Assembly (NCBI RefSeq): GCF_900168045.1
Contig: NZ_FUYY01000007.1
Span: 62,001-126,000 of the forward strand
Direction: 5' to 3'
Length of the DNA stretch: 64,000 nt
From: Salegentibacter holothuriorum
GTDB taxonomy: Bacteria; Bacteroidota; Bacteroidia; Flavobacteriales; Flavobacteriaceae
Shown here one piece after another: positions 17,364 to 26,497 of the stretch. Under the pieces are notes generated by a model that saw only the letters and a list, made by a program, of their open reading frames with translations, ran no database searches and was not told the DNA's origin. Position numbers and translations under genes: made by a program. Numbering within the stretch: the first letter of the stretch is position 1; each line of letters starts with the position of its first letter.

Positions 17364-17444
17364 ATTCCCTTTTAGAATACCTTTATAGTTTAATATTTGC
17401 TGGCTGAAAGCTTTCTATTATCTTTCCTGTCCAATATTTTTTAT

Positions 17445-17927
17445 ATGAAACCATTTAAAGTTGTCTCTAATTTTGAGGTCTATGAATCTGTAGAAGAACT
17501 TCCAAAAGTTATTCAGGATTTAATGAAAGAAGCGGTTTCGGCGCGCGATAATGCATATGCGCCATATTCCCAATTTAAGGTGGGTGCTGCTTTGACCTTG
17601 AATAATGCTGAAGTTATAACGGGAAGTAATCAGGAAAATGCTTCATATCCTTCTGGACTTTGTGCAGAACGCACGGCAATTTATTATGCCGGTGCTAAAT
17701 ATCCCGAAGTACAAATTCAAAATATCGCTATTTCAGCTAAATCTATGAAGCATAAAGTTAACGCTCCTGTGCCGCCTTGTGGAGCCTGCAGGCAAGCGCT
17801 TATAGAGTATGAAGTGAAACAGAATTCAGAAATTAATGTCTTTTTTATGGGAGAGAGTGGCCAGGTTATGAAGGCGAATTCTATAAAAGATTTGCTACCT
17901 TTAATTTTTGATAATTCGGCCTTATAA
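17445..17927 (+). CDS. cdd: Cytidine deaminase
   Basis: Cdd deaminates cytidine and deoxycytidine to uridine in pyrimidine salvage. The 160-residue protein is the homotetrameric type. It shows the zinc motifs CAERTA (cysteine ligand and catalytic glutamate) and PPCGACRQ (two cysteine ligands), with the upstream AYAPYSQFKVGAAL segment. I chose the ATG at 17445, because a TTG at 17397 would add a hydrophobic tail unlike the family. It lies between porV and pdhA on the same strand, an order I recall from other flavobacteria. Confidence 0.95.
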   Translation: MKPFKVVSNFEVYESVEELPKVIQDLMKEAVSARDNAYAPYSQFKVGAALTLNNAEVITGSNQENASYPSGLCAERTAIYYAGAKYPEVQIQNIAISAKSMKHKVNAPVPPCGACRQALIEYEVKQNSEINVFFMGESGQVMKANSIKDLLPLIFDNSAL

Positions 17928-17978
17928 CGTTTTCGTTATTTTTGCTTGAAAACTGTTTTCCATTCTTATTGAAAATAG

Positions 17979-17986
17979 TATTTTTG
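17979..17986 (+). promoter_or_regulatory. -7 box of pdhA-pdhC
   Basis: TATTTTTG is a TAnnTTTG match, 49 bp before the pdhA ATG and downstream of cdd. Confidence 0.5.
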
Positions 17987-18035
17987 TTATCCGCTTGGCA
18001 AACCCTATCTGTCTGGCCTAAAATTAATAAGTTAA

Positions 18036-19037
18036 ATGAAGAAAGTAACAAAAGCCACGTATTTAAAGTGGTACGAGGATATGCTGTTTTGGCGTAAATT
18101 TGAAGACAAACTTGCGCAAGTTTACATTCAGCAGAAAGTAAGAGGTTTTTTGCATTTGTATAATGGGCAGGAAGCTATCCTGGCAGGTGCCCTTCATGTG
18201 ATGGACCTGGAAAAGGATAAAATGATTACTGCTTATCGTAACCACGTGCAGCCAATTGGTTTAGGAGTAGATCCTAAACGTGTAATGGCAGAGCTTTATG
18301 GTAAAGGAACCGGTACCTCTCAAGGTCTTGGAGGTTCTATGCATATTTTCTCTAAAGAGCATAACTTTTACGGAGGTCACGGTATTGTTGGAGGTCAAAT
18401 TCCACTAGGTGCAGGACTTGCATTTGCAGATAAATACTTTAAGCGCGAAGCGGTTACCCTAACCTTTTTAGGTGATGGTGCTGCAAGACAGGGTTCTCTT
18501 CATGAAACTTTAAATATGGCCGTTAAATGGAATTTACCGGTAGTTTTCTGTGTAGAGAATAACGGTTATGCCATGGGAACATCTGTAGCCAGAACTTCTA
18601 AAGGAACAGATATATGGAAACTTGGTAATGGTTATGAAATGCCTTGTGGCCCTGTAGATGCTATGGATCCTATTAAAGTTGCAGAAGCTTTAGATGAGGC
18701 TATTAAAAGAGCGAGAAAAGGTGACGGCCCTACATTTTTAGAAATGAAAACTTACCGTTATCGCGGTCACTCTATGAGTGATGCTCAAAAATATAGAACA
18801 AAAGAAGAAGTTGCAGAATATCAGGAATTAGACCCCATCACTAAGGTGTTGAGTGTGATTAAGGATAAAAAGTATGCTTCAGAAGATCAAATAAAAGAGA
18901 TCAATCAGCGCGTTAAAGATAAGGTGTCTGAATGTGAGAAATTCGCAGAAGAATCAGATTTCCCAGAAAAGAACGTAATGTATGATGTTGTTTACGAACA
19001 GGAAGATTATCCGTTTTTAGCACATAAACCTCAGTAA
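18036..19037 (+). CDS. pdhA: Pyruvate dehydrogenase E1 component, alpha subunit
   Basis: This is the alpha subunit of the heterotetrameric E1, which decarboxylates pyruvate with thiamine diphosphate and passes the acetyl group to E2. The 333-residue protein has the ThDP motif GDGAARQGSLHETLNMA then NNGYAMGT (the GDG-to-NN signature, about 148-180). The phosphorylation-loop-like RYRGHSMSD segment is near 245, and GGSMHIF near 100. E2 follows after 3 bp. The beta subunit (pdhB) is not in the window; in relatives it is often elsewhere in the genome, so its absence here is not a defect. Confidence 0.96.
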   Translation: MKKVTKATYLKWYEDMLFWRKFEDKLAQVYIQQKVRGFLHLYNGQEAILAGALHVMDLEKDKMITAYRNHVQPIGLGVDPKRVMAELYGKGTGTSQGLGGSMHIFSKEHNFYGGHGIVGGQIPLGAGLAFADKYFKREAVTLTFLGDGAARQGSLHETLNMAVKWNLPVVFCVENNGYAMGTSVARTSKGTDIWKLGNGYEMPCGPVDAMDPIKVAEALDEAIKRARKGDGPTFLEMKTYRYRGHSMSDAQKYRTKEEVAEYQELDPITKVLSVIKDKKYASEDQIKEINQRVKDKVSECEKFAEESDFPEKNVMYDVVYEQEDYPFLAHKPQ

Positions 19038-19040
19038 ATT

Positions 19041-20687
19041 ATGGCAGAAGTAATAAATATGCCGCGTTTGAGCGACACTATGGAAGAAGGTGTTGTAGCG
19101 AAGTGGCTAAAGCAAAAAGGTGATAAAGTTCAAGAAGGGGATATCCTTGCTGAGATAGAAACCGATAAGGCTACTATGGAGTTTGAGTCTTTCTACGAAG
19201 GAACTTTGCTTCATATTGGAATTGAGGAGGGTGAAACCGCTCCTGTAGATACCCTGCTTGCTATTATTGGGGAAGAAGACGAAGATATTTCAGAATTACT
19301 GAAAGGCGGCGGAGATGCCGATAAAGATAAAGAAGAAGATGCCTCAGATTCTGATGAAGACGAGGGCGAAGATGAAGCTGAAAGTGATGGCGATAGTGAC
19401 GATGGAGGAATTCCAGAAGGTGTAGAAATTATTACTATGCCGCGTCTTAGCGATACCATGGAAGAGGGGACTGTTGCGTCCTGGCTGAAAAAGGAAGGTG
19501 ATAAGGTTGAAGAAGGTGATATCCTTGCTGAGATTGAAACCGATAAGGCTACCATGGAATTCGAATCTTTCTATGAAGGTACGCTGCTTAAAATTGGTCT
19601 TGAAGAAGGAGAAACTGCGAAAGTAGATAGTCTTTTAGCTATAATTGGACCAGAAGGAACAGATGTTTCCAATGTTTCAGTAGATGGAAAGTCTAAAAAG
19701 GAAACTTCAGGAAAATCAGAGAAAAAAGAAGAGAAATCTGAGGAGAAAGAAAGTAAGTCTTCAGAAAAGAAATCTTCTGGTGCTACTAAAGATGGTGGAA
19801 GAATATTTGCTTCTCCATTGGCTAAGAAAATGGCAGAAGATAAAGGTATAGATCTATCAAATGTTGAAGGTAGCGGCGGTAATGGCCGTATCGTGAAAAA
19901 AGATATTGAAGATTACAAGCCTTCAGAAAAACCTGCTGAAGCACAGCCTCAATCTGAAGCTAAAGATACAGCAGCTGCACCACAGCCTTATGTGCCTGCA
20001 GGAGAAGAAAGCTTTGAGGAGATTAAAAATTCTCAAATGCGTAAAACCATTGCGAAGAGACTGGGAGAATCTAAGTTTAACGCGCCGCACTATTATCTAA
20101 CTATAGAGGTAGATATGGCAAATGCAATGGCTTCTCGAAAGCAAATTAACGAGATGCCAGATATAAAGGTTTCCTTTAACGATATGGTAATTAAGGCCAG
20201 TGCAATGGCACTTCGTAAACATCCACAGGTAAATAGCCAGTGGACGGGTGAATCTATGAAAATTGCAAAACACATTCATATGGGTGTTGCAGTTGCCGTA
20301 GAAGAAGGTCTTGTTGTTCCTGTTTTGAAATTTGCCGATCAAATGTCTATGACTCAAATTGGGAATAATGTAAAAGACGTTGCCGGGAAAGCCAGAAACA
20401 AGAAATTGCAACCTAAAGATATGGAAGGAAGTACTTTTACTGTATCTAACCTGGGAATGTTTGGTATTGTTGAGTTTACAAGTATCATTAATCAACCTAA
20501 CTCTGCAATTCTTTCTGTAGGAACTATTGTTGAAAAACCAGTAGTTAAAAATGGAGAGATTGTAGTAGGGAATACAATGAAGTTAACACTTGCCTGTGAT
20601 CACAGAACGGTAGACGGTGCAACCGGTGCTGCTTTCTTGAAAACGCTTAAAACTTATATGGAGAATCCGGTAACTATGTTGGCATAA
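19041..20687 (+). CDS. pdhC: Dihydrolipoyllysine acetyltransferase (pyruvate dehydrogenase E2)
   Basis: E2 is the core of the pyruvate dehydrogenase complex. The 548-residue protein has two lipoyl domains (about 2-78 and 131-206), each with an ETDKATMEF lipoylation loop; the first lipoyl lysine is K43. An acidic linker of D, E and S separates them, and a lysine/glutamate/serine linker follows the second. Next comes a peripheral-subunit-binding domain (FASPLAKKMAEDKGIDL, about 254-292), a proline/alanine linker, and the catalytic domain (about 320-548) with the DHRTVDG active site near the end. The two lipoyl domains are close to identical in DNA, a recent duplication. It is translated 3 bp after pdhA. 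Confidence 0.96.
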   Translation: MAEVINMPRLSDTMEEGVVAKWLKQKGDKVQEGDILAEIETDKATMEFESFYEGTLLHIGIEEGETAPVDTLLAIIGEEDEDISELLKGGGDADKDKEEDASDSDEDEGEDEAESDGDSDDGGIPEGVEIITMPRLSDTMEEGTVASWLKKEGDKVEEGDILAEIETDKATMEFESFYEGTLLKIGLEEGETAKVDSLLAIIGPEGTDVSNVSVDGKSKKETSGKSEKKEEKSEEKESKSSEKKSSGATKDGGRIFASPLAKKMAEDKGIDLSNVEGSGGNGRIVKKDIEDYKPSEKPAEAQPQSEAKDTAAAPQPYVPAGEESFEEIKNSQMRKTIAKRLGESKFNAPHYYLTIEVDMANAMASRKQINEMPDIKVSFNDMVIKASAMALRKHPQVNSQWTGESMKIAKHIHMGVAVAVEEGLVVPVLKFADQMSMTQIGNNVKDVAGKARNKKLQPKDMEGSTFTVSNLGMFGIVEFTSIINQPNSAILSVGTIVEKPVVKNGEIVVGNTMKLTLACDHRTVDGATGAAFLKTLKTYMENPVTMLA

Positions 20688-20715
20688 ACCAGATTTATAA
20701 ATAACTAATTATTAA

Positions 20716-20743
20716 AATCCCGCACACTTGCGGGATTTTTTTA
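20716..20743 (+). terminator. Intrinsic terminator of the pdh operon
   Basis: AATCCCGC (20716-20723) pairs with GCGGGATT (20730-20737) and a run of Ts follows. The next gene starts 12 bp after it. Confidence 0.85.
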
Positions 20744-20754
20744 TCTTTAACGAT

Positions 20755-21750
20755 ATGAGAAAAATCGCCATACATTTTACAATAATAGCCGCATTTCTGC
20801 TTACTTCTGTCTGCGGAAATTCACAATCTATTCAAACTTCAACAGAAGTAAAAACCAGTTTCAATACTAATGTTAAGCAAGCTGAAATTCAGGAACTACT
20901 AAACTATTTGTCTTCTAACGAATTAAAAGGAAGGCAAACCGGTACAGAAGGAATAGAACTGGCGGCACGAAGAATTGAAAAGGTTTTTAAAGAAAATAAT
21001 ATCCAAAAATATTTTGATTCCTACCGTCATAATTTTACAATAGATGGAGTTAAAGGATTTAATTTGGTAGCAATGCTTGAGGGTAATGATCCTAAGTTAA
21101 AGGATGAATTTATTATTCTTGGGGCCCATTACGATCATATAGGGATCCAGAAACCTCTAGAAGGGGATTCTATCGCTAACGGCGCTAACGATAATGCTGC
21201 AGGAACTGTTGCGGTTGTAGAATTGGCTAAAAAGTTTGCTGAAATAGGCGATCATAAACGAACTATTATGTTTGTATTATTTTCTGCTGAAGAAATGGGG
21301 TTGGTAGGAGCAAAGAAAATAGCACAAAGGCTCAAAGAGGATGAACTAGATTTATATACTTTGTTTAATTTTGAAATGATTGGTGTGCCAATGAATGGGA
21401 AGGACTATATAGGTTATCTTACCGGTTTTGAAAATTCCAATTTTGCAGATAAATTCAATGAATATTCTGGGGAAAAAGTACTGGGTTTTTTACCGCAGGC
21501 TAAAGAGTACAATCTTTTTAAACGAAGCGATAATTATCCTTTTTTTGAGGAGTTTAAGGTTCCGGCACAAACAATTTCAACTTTCGATTTTACCAATTAC
21601 GATTACTATCATCACGTAGCAGATGAAGCGCAACGACTTGATGTTGGCCACATGGCCAATGTTATAGAAAGTGTTATTCCCGGAATATTAAAAATGGCCA
21701 ATACACCTGAAAAAGAAATAAAACTGAACCAGCATGATGCTGGACGCTAA
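20755..21750 (+). CDS. M28 family zinc aminopeptidase, exported
   Basis: The 331-residue protein has a signal peptide (AIHFTIIAAFLLTSVCGNSQS) shown here by its core AAFLLTSVCG, and an M28 catalytic domain. Zinc-site motifs visible are HYDH (first histidine and nearby aspartate), NGANDNAAGT (bridging aspartate), SAEEMG (catalytic and zinc glutamate), FEMIG (third ligand region; E replaces the more common D) and YYHHVADE (last histidine). It probably trims peptides in the periplasm. I chose the ATG at 20755 because a TTG at 20728 lies inside the pdh terminator. The SDR gene follows after 60 bp. Confidence 0.9.
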   Translation: MRKIAIHFTIIAAFLLTSVCGNSQSIQTSTEVKTSFNTNVKQAEIQELLNYLSSNELKGRQTGTEGIELAARRIEKVFKENNIQKYFDSYRHNFTIDGVKGFNLVAMLEGNDPKLKDEFIILGAHYDHIGIQKPLEGDSIANGANDNAAGTVAVVELAKKFAEIGDHKRTIMFVLFSAEEMGLVGAKKIAQRLKEDELDLYTLFNFEMIGVPMNGKDYIGYLTGFENSNFADKFNEYSGEKVLGFLPQAKEYNLFKRSDNYPFFEEFKVPAQTISTFDFTNYDYYHHVADEAQRLDVGHMANVIESVIPGILKMANTPEKEIKLNQHDAGR

Positions 21751-21810
21751 AGTGCTTGAAATCGTAAAAAATAAATGAAGGTGGAAAACTGGAAAATGAG
21801 AACTTAAATT

Positions 21811-22500
21811 ATGACGAAGATGAAACATATTGTTATAACAGGAACCAGTCGCGGAATGGGTTATGAAATGGTCAAGCTCTTTGCTGAGAAAGGGCACAAA
21901 GTACTGGCGATTTCCCGAAATGATAAGCCGGTTTCTGACTTAAATTTAGAAGGTGTGACTGCGCTTTCCTGTGATATATCAAAAGCCGAAGATCTGGGGA
22001 GGGTTTCGGCGTTTATCGATTCAGAATGGAAACAGGTGGATGTTTTAATAAATAATGCCGGGGCGCTTATTAATAAAGATTTTGAAAAAATTTCTGCAGA
22101 AGAATTTCAGCAGATATATAGTACCAATGTTTTTGGAGTAATTGGTTTGACCCAAAAATTATTACCTTTTATGAAAAAGGATGCTCACGTGGTAAATATT
22201 AGTACTATGGGTGGCGTACAGGGCAGTGTGAAATTTCCTGGACTTTCTGCTTACAGTTCCAGTAAAGCGGCAGTAATTACCTTAACCGAACTTTTGGCAG
22301 AGGAATATAAAGAAAAAGGACCTTCATTTAACGTATTGGCTCTGGGTGCTGTACAAACCGAAATGCTGGAAGAAGCATTTCCGGGACTGGAAGTTCCACT
22401 CTCGGCTAAAGATATGGCCGGGTATATTATGGATTTTAGTCTTACGGGGCATAAATTTTATAATGGTAAATTACTCCAGGTTTCTAATAGTACGCCTTAG
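21811..22500 (+). CDS. Short-chain dehydrogenase/reductase
   Basis: This 229-residue cytoplasmic oxidoreductase of the classical SDR type has the nucleotide-binding motif TGTSRGMG near residue 11, the NNAG motif near 83, and the catalytic serine with YSSSK near 147-151 (tyrosine and lysine). The substrate is not predictable. A second ATG at 21820 is an equally good start. The SprT-like gene starts 3 bp after its stop, so the two are likely co-transcribed. Confidence 0.9.
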   Translation: MTKMKHIVITGTSRGMGYEMVKLFAEKGHKVLAISRNDKPVSDLNLEGVTALSCDISKAEDLGRVSAFIDSEWKQVDVLINNAGALINKDFEKISAEEFQQIYSTNVFGVIGLTQKLLPFMKKDAHVVNISTMGGVQGSVKFPGLSAYSSSKAAVITLTELLAEEYKEKGPSFNVLALGAVQTEMLEEAFPGLEVPLSAKDMAGYIMDFSLTGHKFYNGKLLQVSNSTP

Positions 22501-22503
22501 CCA

Positions 22504-23103
22504 ATGAGAGAAATTCTTGAAAGATATATTCCAGAACGAGCTGTTTCTCCTATTTTTGAATTGATAAAAGCTAATAATGTTCATTTAAAAATTGTAAATG
22601 AGCGCAAAACCAGGCACGGCGATTATCGAAGAATGCCAAATGGAGCACAGCAAATTACGGTAAACGCCAATTTAAATGAATACCGTTTTTTAATTACTTT
22701 AGTTCATGAAATTGCCCACTTAATAGCTTTCGAGAAATTTGGAAGACAAATAAAGCCTCATGGACACGAATGGAAATTTACTTTTAAGGAATTAATGTTG
22801 CCTTTTATAAGACCAGATGTGTTTCCCTCGGGATTGCTTCCGGTGATCGCGCAACATTTTAAAAACCCTAAAGCCAGTAGTGATACTGATGCAAGATTAT
22901 CTGTAGCACTTAAAACTTTTGACCCTAAGAACGATAAAAATTATATTTTTGAAATTCCGTTAGGAGGGATTTTTAGAATCTATAATGGAAAAACGTTTAA
23001 AAAGGGAGAGCGAAAAATAAAACGCTATGAATGCCTGGAAGTTGATACCGGTAAGGTTTATTTATTTCAGCCCAATGCAGAAGTGGAGTTGCTAAAAAAT
23101 TAA
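22504..23103 (+). CDS. SprT-like zinc metallopeptidase family protein
   Basis: The 199-residue protein carries a SprT-like domain with the zinc motif HEIAH (H68, E69, H72) and a downstream HGHEW that supplies the third ligand. Relatives include the SPRTN protease of DNA-protein crosslink repair; bacterial members are mostly uncharacterised. Lacking a signal peptide, it is cytoplasmic. The C-terminal half has a KGERKIKRYECLEVDTGKVYLF segment, but with only one cysteine it does not form the usual zinc ribbon. It sits tightly between the SDR and the mannose-1-phosphate guanylyltransferase genes. Confidence 0.88.
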   Translation: MREILERYIPERAVSPIFELIKANNVHLKIVNERKTRHGDYRRMPNGAQQITVNANLNEYRFLITLVHEIAHLIAFEKFGRQIKPHGHEWKFTFKELMLPFIRPDVFPSGLLPVIAQHFKNPKASSDTDARLSVALKTFDPKNDKNYIFEIPLGGIFRIYNGKTFKKGERKIKRYECLEVDTGKVYLFQPNAEVELLKN

Positions 23104-23113
23104 TTCCTTTTTT

Positions 23114-24196
23114 ATGAAAAACACAAATCACTACGCGATTCTAATGGCCGGGGGAATTGGTTCCCGTTTCTGGCCTGTAAGCACTTCGAAATATCCCAAG
23201 CAATTTCAGGATATTTTGGGCGCGGGATCTACACTTATACAAACTACTTTTCATCGTTTGGCAAAACTAATGCCTGTAGAAAATATTATAATTCTTACTC
23301 ATAAAGATTATAAGGAAACCGTAAAAGAGCAGCTTCCCCAGGTTAATGATGAACAAATTGTATTGGAGCCCGAGATGCGTAATACCGCTCCCAGCATTTT
23401 GCTTGGTGCTTTAAAGATTAAAAAGAAAAATAAGGATGCTTTAATATTAGTGGCGCCAAGCGACCACTGGATTCAGGGTGATGTTGCGTTTCAGGATAAT
23501 ATTGAGGAAGCTTTTAAAATTGTTGCTTCAGAAGATAAATTAATTACTCTGGGAATAGAACCTACTTTTCCCAATACTGGTTATGGGTATATTAAATATG
23601 AAAAGGATGATGCTGAGGGTGATAAGCACGTATTAAGGTTCACAGAAAAGCCTTCTTTTAAACAAGCAGAAAGCTTTCTTGAGGAAGGTAATTACGTTTG
23701 GAACGCCGGAATTTTTATTTGGAGTGCTGCATTTATTCTTGAAAGTTTTAAAAAATACCATCCCGAGACTTTTAGACTTTTTCAAAAAGGTAATGATGTA
23801 TATAATACAGAAAAGGAACAGGAGTTTTTAGATGAAAATTATCATAAAACACAAAGTGTTTCTATAGATTACGCTATTATGGAAAAATCTGATAGCGTTT
23901 ATGTGATCCCTGCGAAATTTAAATGGAACGATTTGGGTACCTGGAAGTCTCTGGAAGATGAACTACCACAAGACGACCAACATAATACCATGGTAAATGG
24001 GAGGTTATTACCTTTAAACTCTACCGGAAATATTATTAAAACCCATAGCAATAAAGTGGTAGTTTTAGATGGATTGCATGATTTTGTGGTGGTGGAGAAT
24101 GATAAAATATTATTAATTACTCCAAAAGATAATATACAGGAAATCAAGGCGATTCGTGAAAAGGTGATGGCGCAATTTGGAGAAGATCTAGGGTAA
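23114..24196 (+). CDS. manC: Mannose-1-phosphate guanylyltransferase
   Basis: The enzyme makes GDP-mannose from mannose 1-phosphate and GTP for glycan synthesis. The 360-residue protein has the nucleotidyltransferase signature MAGGIGSRFWPVSTSKYPKQF, split here as AGGIGSRFWP and SKYPKQF, near residues 11-31. It also has the APSDHWI metal site near 115 and FTEKPSF near 178. It lacks the C-terminal isomerase domain of bifunctional enzymes, so it is the monofunctional type. The symbol manC is given by function. It is the last gene of the run starting at 20755, followed by a repeat copy at 24250. Confidence 0.92.
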   Translation: MKNTNHYAILMAGGIGSRFWPVSTSKYPKQFQDILGAGSTLIQTTFHRLAKLMPVENIIILTHKDYKETVKEQLPQVNDEQIVLEPEMRNTAPSILLGALKIKKKNKDALILVAPSDHWIQGDVAFQDNIEEAFKIVASEDKLITLGIEPTFPNTGYGYIKYEKDDAEGDKHVLRFTEKPSFKQAESFLEEGNYVWNAGIFIWSAAFILESFKKYHPETFRLFQKGNDVYNTEKEQEFLDENYHKTQSVSIDYAIMEKSDSVYVIPAKFKWNDLGTWKSLEDELPQDDQHNTMVNGRLLPLNSTGNIIKTHSNKVVVLDGLHDFVVVENDKILLITPKDNIQEIKAIREKVMAQFGEDLG

Positions 24197-24249
24197 AGCC
24201 CTTTGTGGTGATGCCAAGAGGTATTAGATAGAAAATTTATGAATTTTGG

Positions 24250-24290
24250 GGTAAGCCTCGCAGCATTTAAATCTCGAATATCGAGTGAAT
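24250..24290. repeat. Fourth copy of the palindromic repeat
   Basis: GGTAAGCCTCGCAGCATTTA, then a CTCGA-ATA-TCGAG hairpin, matches units two and three of the array at 10626-10766. It ends just before the start of the DUF389 gene, and its TCGAGTG end provides a spurious in-frame GTG. Confidence 0.65.
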
Positions 24291-24293
24291 TCT

Positions 24294-25736
24294 ATGGATA
24301 ACAATCAAAAGCCTGAAAATAATCAACCCTCTCAAAATCAAGAGAAATCTGAAGATTTGGGTGCAAATGCAAAGGGTATTTGGCAGAGTATAAAAGCACT
24401 TATAAGAGAGCTACTGGAAATTAGGCATGATACTGATAGGGAATCTACGGTAGAAGCAGTGAAAAAAGATATTTCCTTTAAAGGGCATAACGCCTGGATT
24501 CTTATATTTTCTATTTTCGTGGCTTCTGTTGGCCTCAACGTGGGTAGTACAGCAGTTGTTATTGGAGCCATGCTTATTTCTCCGCTAATGGGGCCAATTG
24601 TTGGTGTAGGAATGTCTGTAGCGATAAACGACGTCCTTACATTAAGAAAATCTTTTATAAATCTGGGTTTAATGGTAGGCTTAAGTGTGCTTACCGCTTA
24701 TGTTTATTTTCTTATTTCGCCTGTTAAAGAAGAAACACCTGAACTTATAGCGAGGACTTATCCTACAATTTTAGACGTTTTAGTAGCGATTTTTGGCGGA
24801 TTGGCTTTAATAGTTGCTAAGACTAAAAAAGGGACAATTGCCAGTGTGATTCTTGGTGTTGCGATTGCAACTGCACTTATGCCACCTTTATGTACCGTAG
24901 GTTATGGATTGGCTATTGGGAACTGGTCTTATGCGGGAGGTGCCTTGTATCTATTTTCAATTAATGCGGTATTTATTGCACTTTCAACTTTTGTAGTAAC
25001 CAAGGTACTTGATTTTCCTTTGGTGAAATATGTAAACAGTAAAAGACGTAGAAGAACTGCTCAAATAGCCTCAACTATTGCGGTAATTGTAATGATTCCC
25101 AGTGTAATATTGTTTGTTTTTCTGCTTCAGGAACAATTGTTTGAATCTAAGGCAAAAGAGTTTGTATCTAATATAATGAGGTATGAAGGAACTGAAACCA
25201 TAAAATCTACTTACGATTATAAAGAAAAAAGTATAGAAGTTTATTTGATTGGAAACCGCGTTCCACAGACTTCAATTACCACCTGGCAGAAGCAATTGAA
25301 GGATTTTGAGGCTTTAAAAGAAACTAAATTAATTATACACCAGGGAGCAGATCCCAGTGGGGCGATAGATGAACTTTCTATGCAGGTTAAAAGTGGTATA
25401 CTGGAAGATCTTTATATGAGAAACCAGGAGCTTATTGAAAATAAAGATGAAAAAATAGCGCTGTTGGAAAATGAAATTTCCAAATACCGTGGCAGTAGTT
25501 TTTCTTTTAGTGATTTAAGCCAGGAAGCAAAAATAAATTACGATGGGATAGGTGAGTTGGGATATTCTAATTTAATCACAACCAATTTCTCGAAAATAGA
25601 TACCATTCCAACGTTTACTGTGGGTTGGAAAAAAGACTTAAAAACCAGCCAGATTTCTGAACAGAAAGAACGTTTTGAAAAATGGCTAAAAGTCAGGTTG
25701 AAATTAGATACGCTACAGGTGAAATCTGTTAATTAA
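24294..25736 (+). CDS. DUF389 (TIGR00341-like) membrane protein
   Basis: The roughly 480-residue protein has a polar, asparagine/glutamine-rich N-terminus (about 1-30) and then a DUF389 membrane domain of about six helices between residues 70 and 290, starting with SVGLNVGSTAVVIGAMLISPLMGPIVGVG, quoted here as VIGAMLISPLMGPIVGVG. A soluble C-terminal region (about 300-480) with a coiled coil follows. Function of the family is unknown; a channel or transporter role is a guess. I chose the ATG at 24294 over a GTG inside the repeat. Its stop codon overlaps the stop of the convergent ABC ATPase gene by three bases. Confidence 0.87.
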   Translation: MDNNQKPENNQPSQNQEKSEDLGANAKGIWQSIKALIRELLEIRHDTDRESTVEAVKKDISFKGHNAWILIFSIFVASVGLNVGSTAVVIGAMLISPLMGPIVGVGMSVAINDVLTLRKSFINLGLMVGLSVLTAYVYFLISPVKEETPELIARTYPTILDVLVAIFGGLALIVAKTKKGTIASVILGVAIATALMPPLCTVGYGLAIGNWSYAGGALYLFSINAVFIALSTFVVTKVLDFPLVKYVNSKRRRRTAQIASTIAVIVMIPSVILFVFLLQEQLFESKAKEFVSNIMRYEGTETIKSTYDYKEKSIEVYLIGNRVPQTSITTWQKQLKDFEALKETKLIIHQGADPSGAIDELSMQVKSGILEDLYMRNQELIENKDEKIALLENEISKYRGSSFSFSDLSQEAKINYDGIGELGYSNLITTNFSKIDTIPTFTVGWKKDLKTSQISEQKERFEKWLKVRLKLDTLQVKSVN

Positions 25737-26497
25737 AGCCCTTTCTGTTGTGCCTCTCTTACTTTCTGAAATAAATTTGAGGAGTAAACAAAATCGGTTA
25801 CAGTTTCGTCATCGGTTTTGAATATTTGCGATTTATCTCCTTTCCAGGCTAAAACGCCATCTTTTAGAAAGGCAATATTTTCCCCAATTTCTAAAACCGA
25901 ATTCATATCGTGGGTTATGATAATTGTAGTAATATCATATTCGTGTGTAATTTCCTGGATAAGATTATCTATTACCGTAGCAGTTTTGGGGTCAAGACCC
26001 GAGTTTGGTTCATCACAGAATAGGTATTTAGGTCGGTTTACAATAGCTCGGGCAATAGAAACACGCTTCTGCATACCTCCGCTAATTTCTGAAGGCATTT
26101 TTTTCTCGTTACCGTCTAAATTTACTCGTTTTAAAACCTCTTTAACTCGTTTTTTATTTTCCTTATGTTGCTTTTTAGTGAACATTTTTAGAGGGAACAT
26201 CACATTTTCTTCTACCGTCATAGAATCAAAAAGAGCACCGCCCTGGAAAACCATTCCTATTTCTTTACTAAGATCTTTCCGTTCATCCTCAGTAAATCTA
26301 CTATAAGGTTTTCCATCGTATTTTATCACGCCTTTTTCAGGAGTAAATAAACCCAACATACATTTTAGAAGCACACTTTTCCCCGAACCAGATTGACCTA
26401 TAATAAGATTAGTTTTACTTTTTTCAAATGTAAAATCTATTCCTTTTAAGACTTCCTCTCCATCAAATGCTTTATGTAAATTTTCTACTTCTATCAT
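25733..26497 (-). CDS. ABC transporter ATP-binding protein (MlaF-like)
   Basis: The 254-residue ATPase has Walker A (GQSGSGKSVLLK), the ABC signature ISGGMQKRV, Walker B (YLFCDEPNSGLDP) and the switch histidine in ITHDM. The DEPNSGLDP form and the pairing with a MlaE-type permease point to the phospholipid/organic solvent transporter family that moves lipids between the two membranes. I chose the ATG at 26497 (MIEVENL), because longer starts read back into the permease gene. That ATG overlaps the permease stop as TAATG. Confidence 0.92.
   Translation of the reverse strand: MIEVENLHKAFDGEEVLKGIDFTFEKSKTNLIIGQSGSGKSVLLKCMLGLFTPEKGVIKYDGKPYSRFTEDERKDLSKEIGMVFQGGALFDSMTVEENVMFPLKMFTKKQHKENKKRVKEVLKRVNLDGNEKKMPSEISGGMQKRVSIARAIVNRPKYLFCDEPNSGLDPKTATVIDNLIQEITHEYDITTIIITHDMNSVLEIGENIAFLKDGVLAWKGDKSQIFKTDDETVTDFVYSSNLFQKVREAQQKGL

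Noticed and set aside
20097-20495. 132-codon minus-strand open frame
   Set aside because: It lies inside the E2 catalytic domain gene and has no family features.
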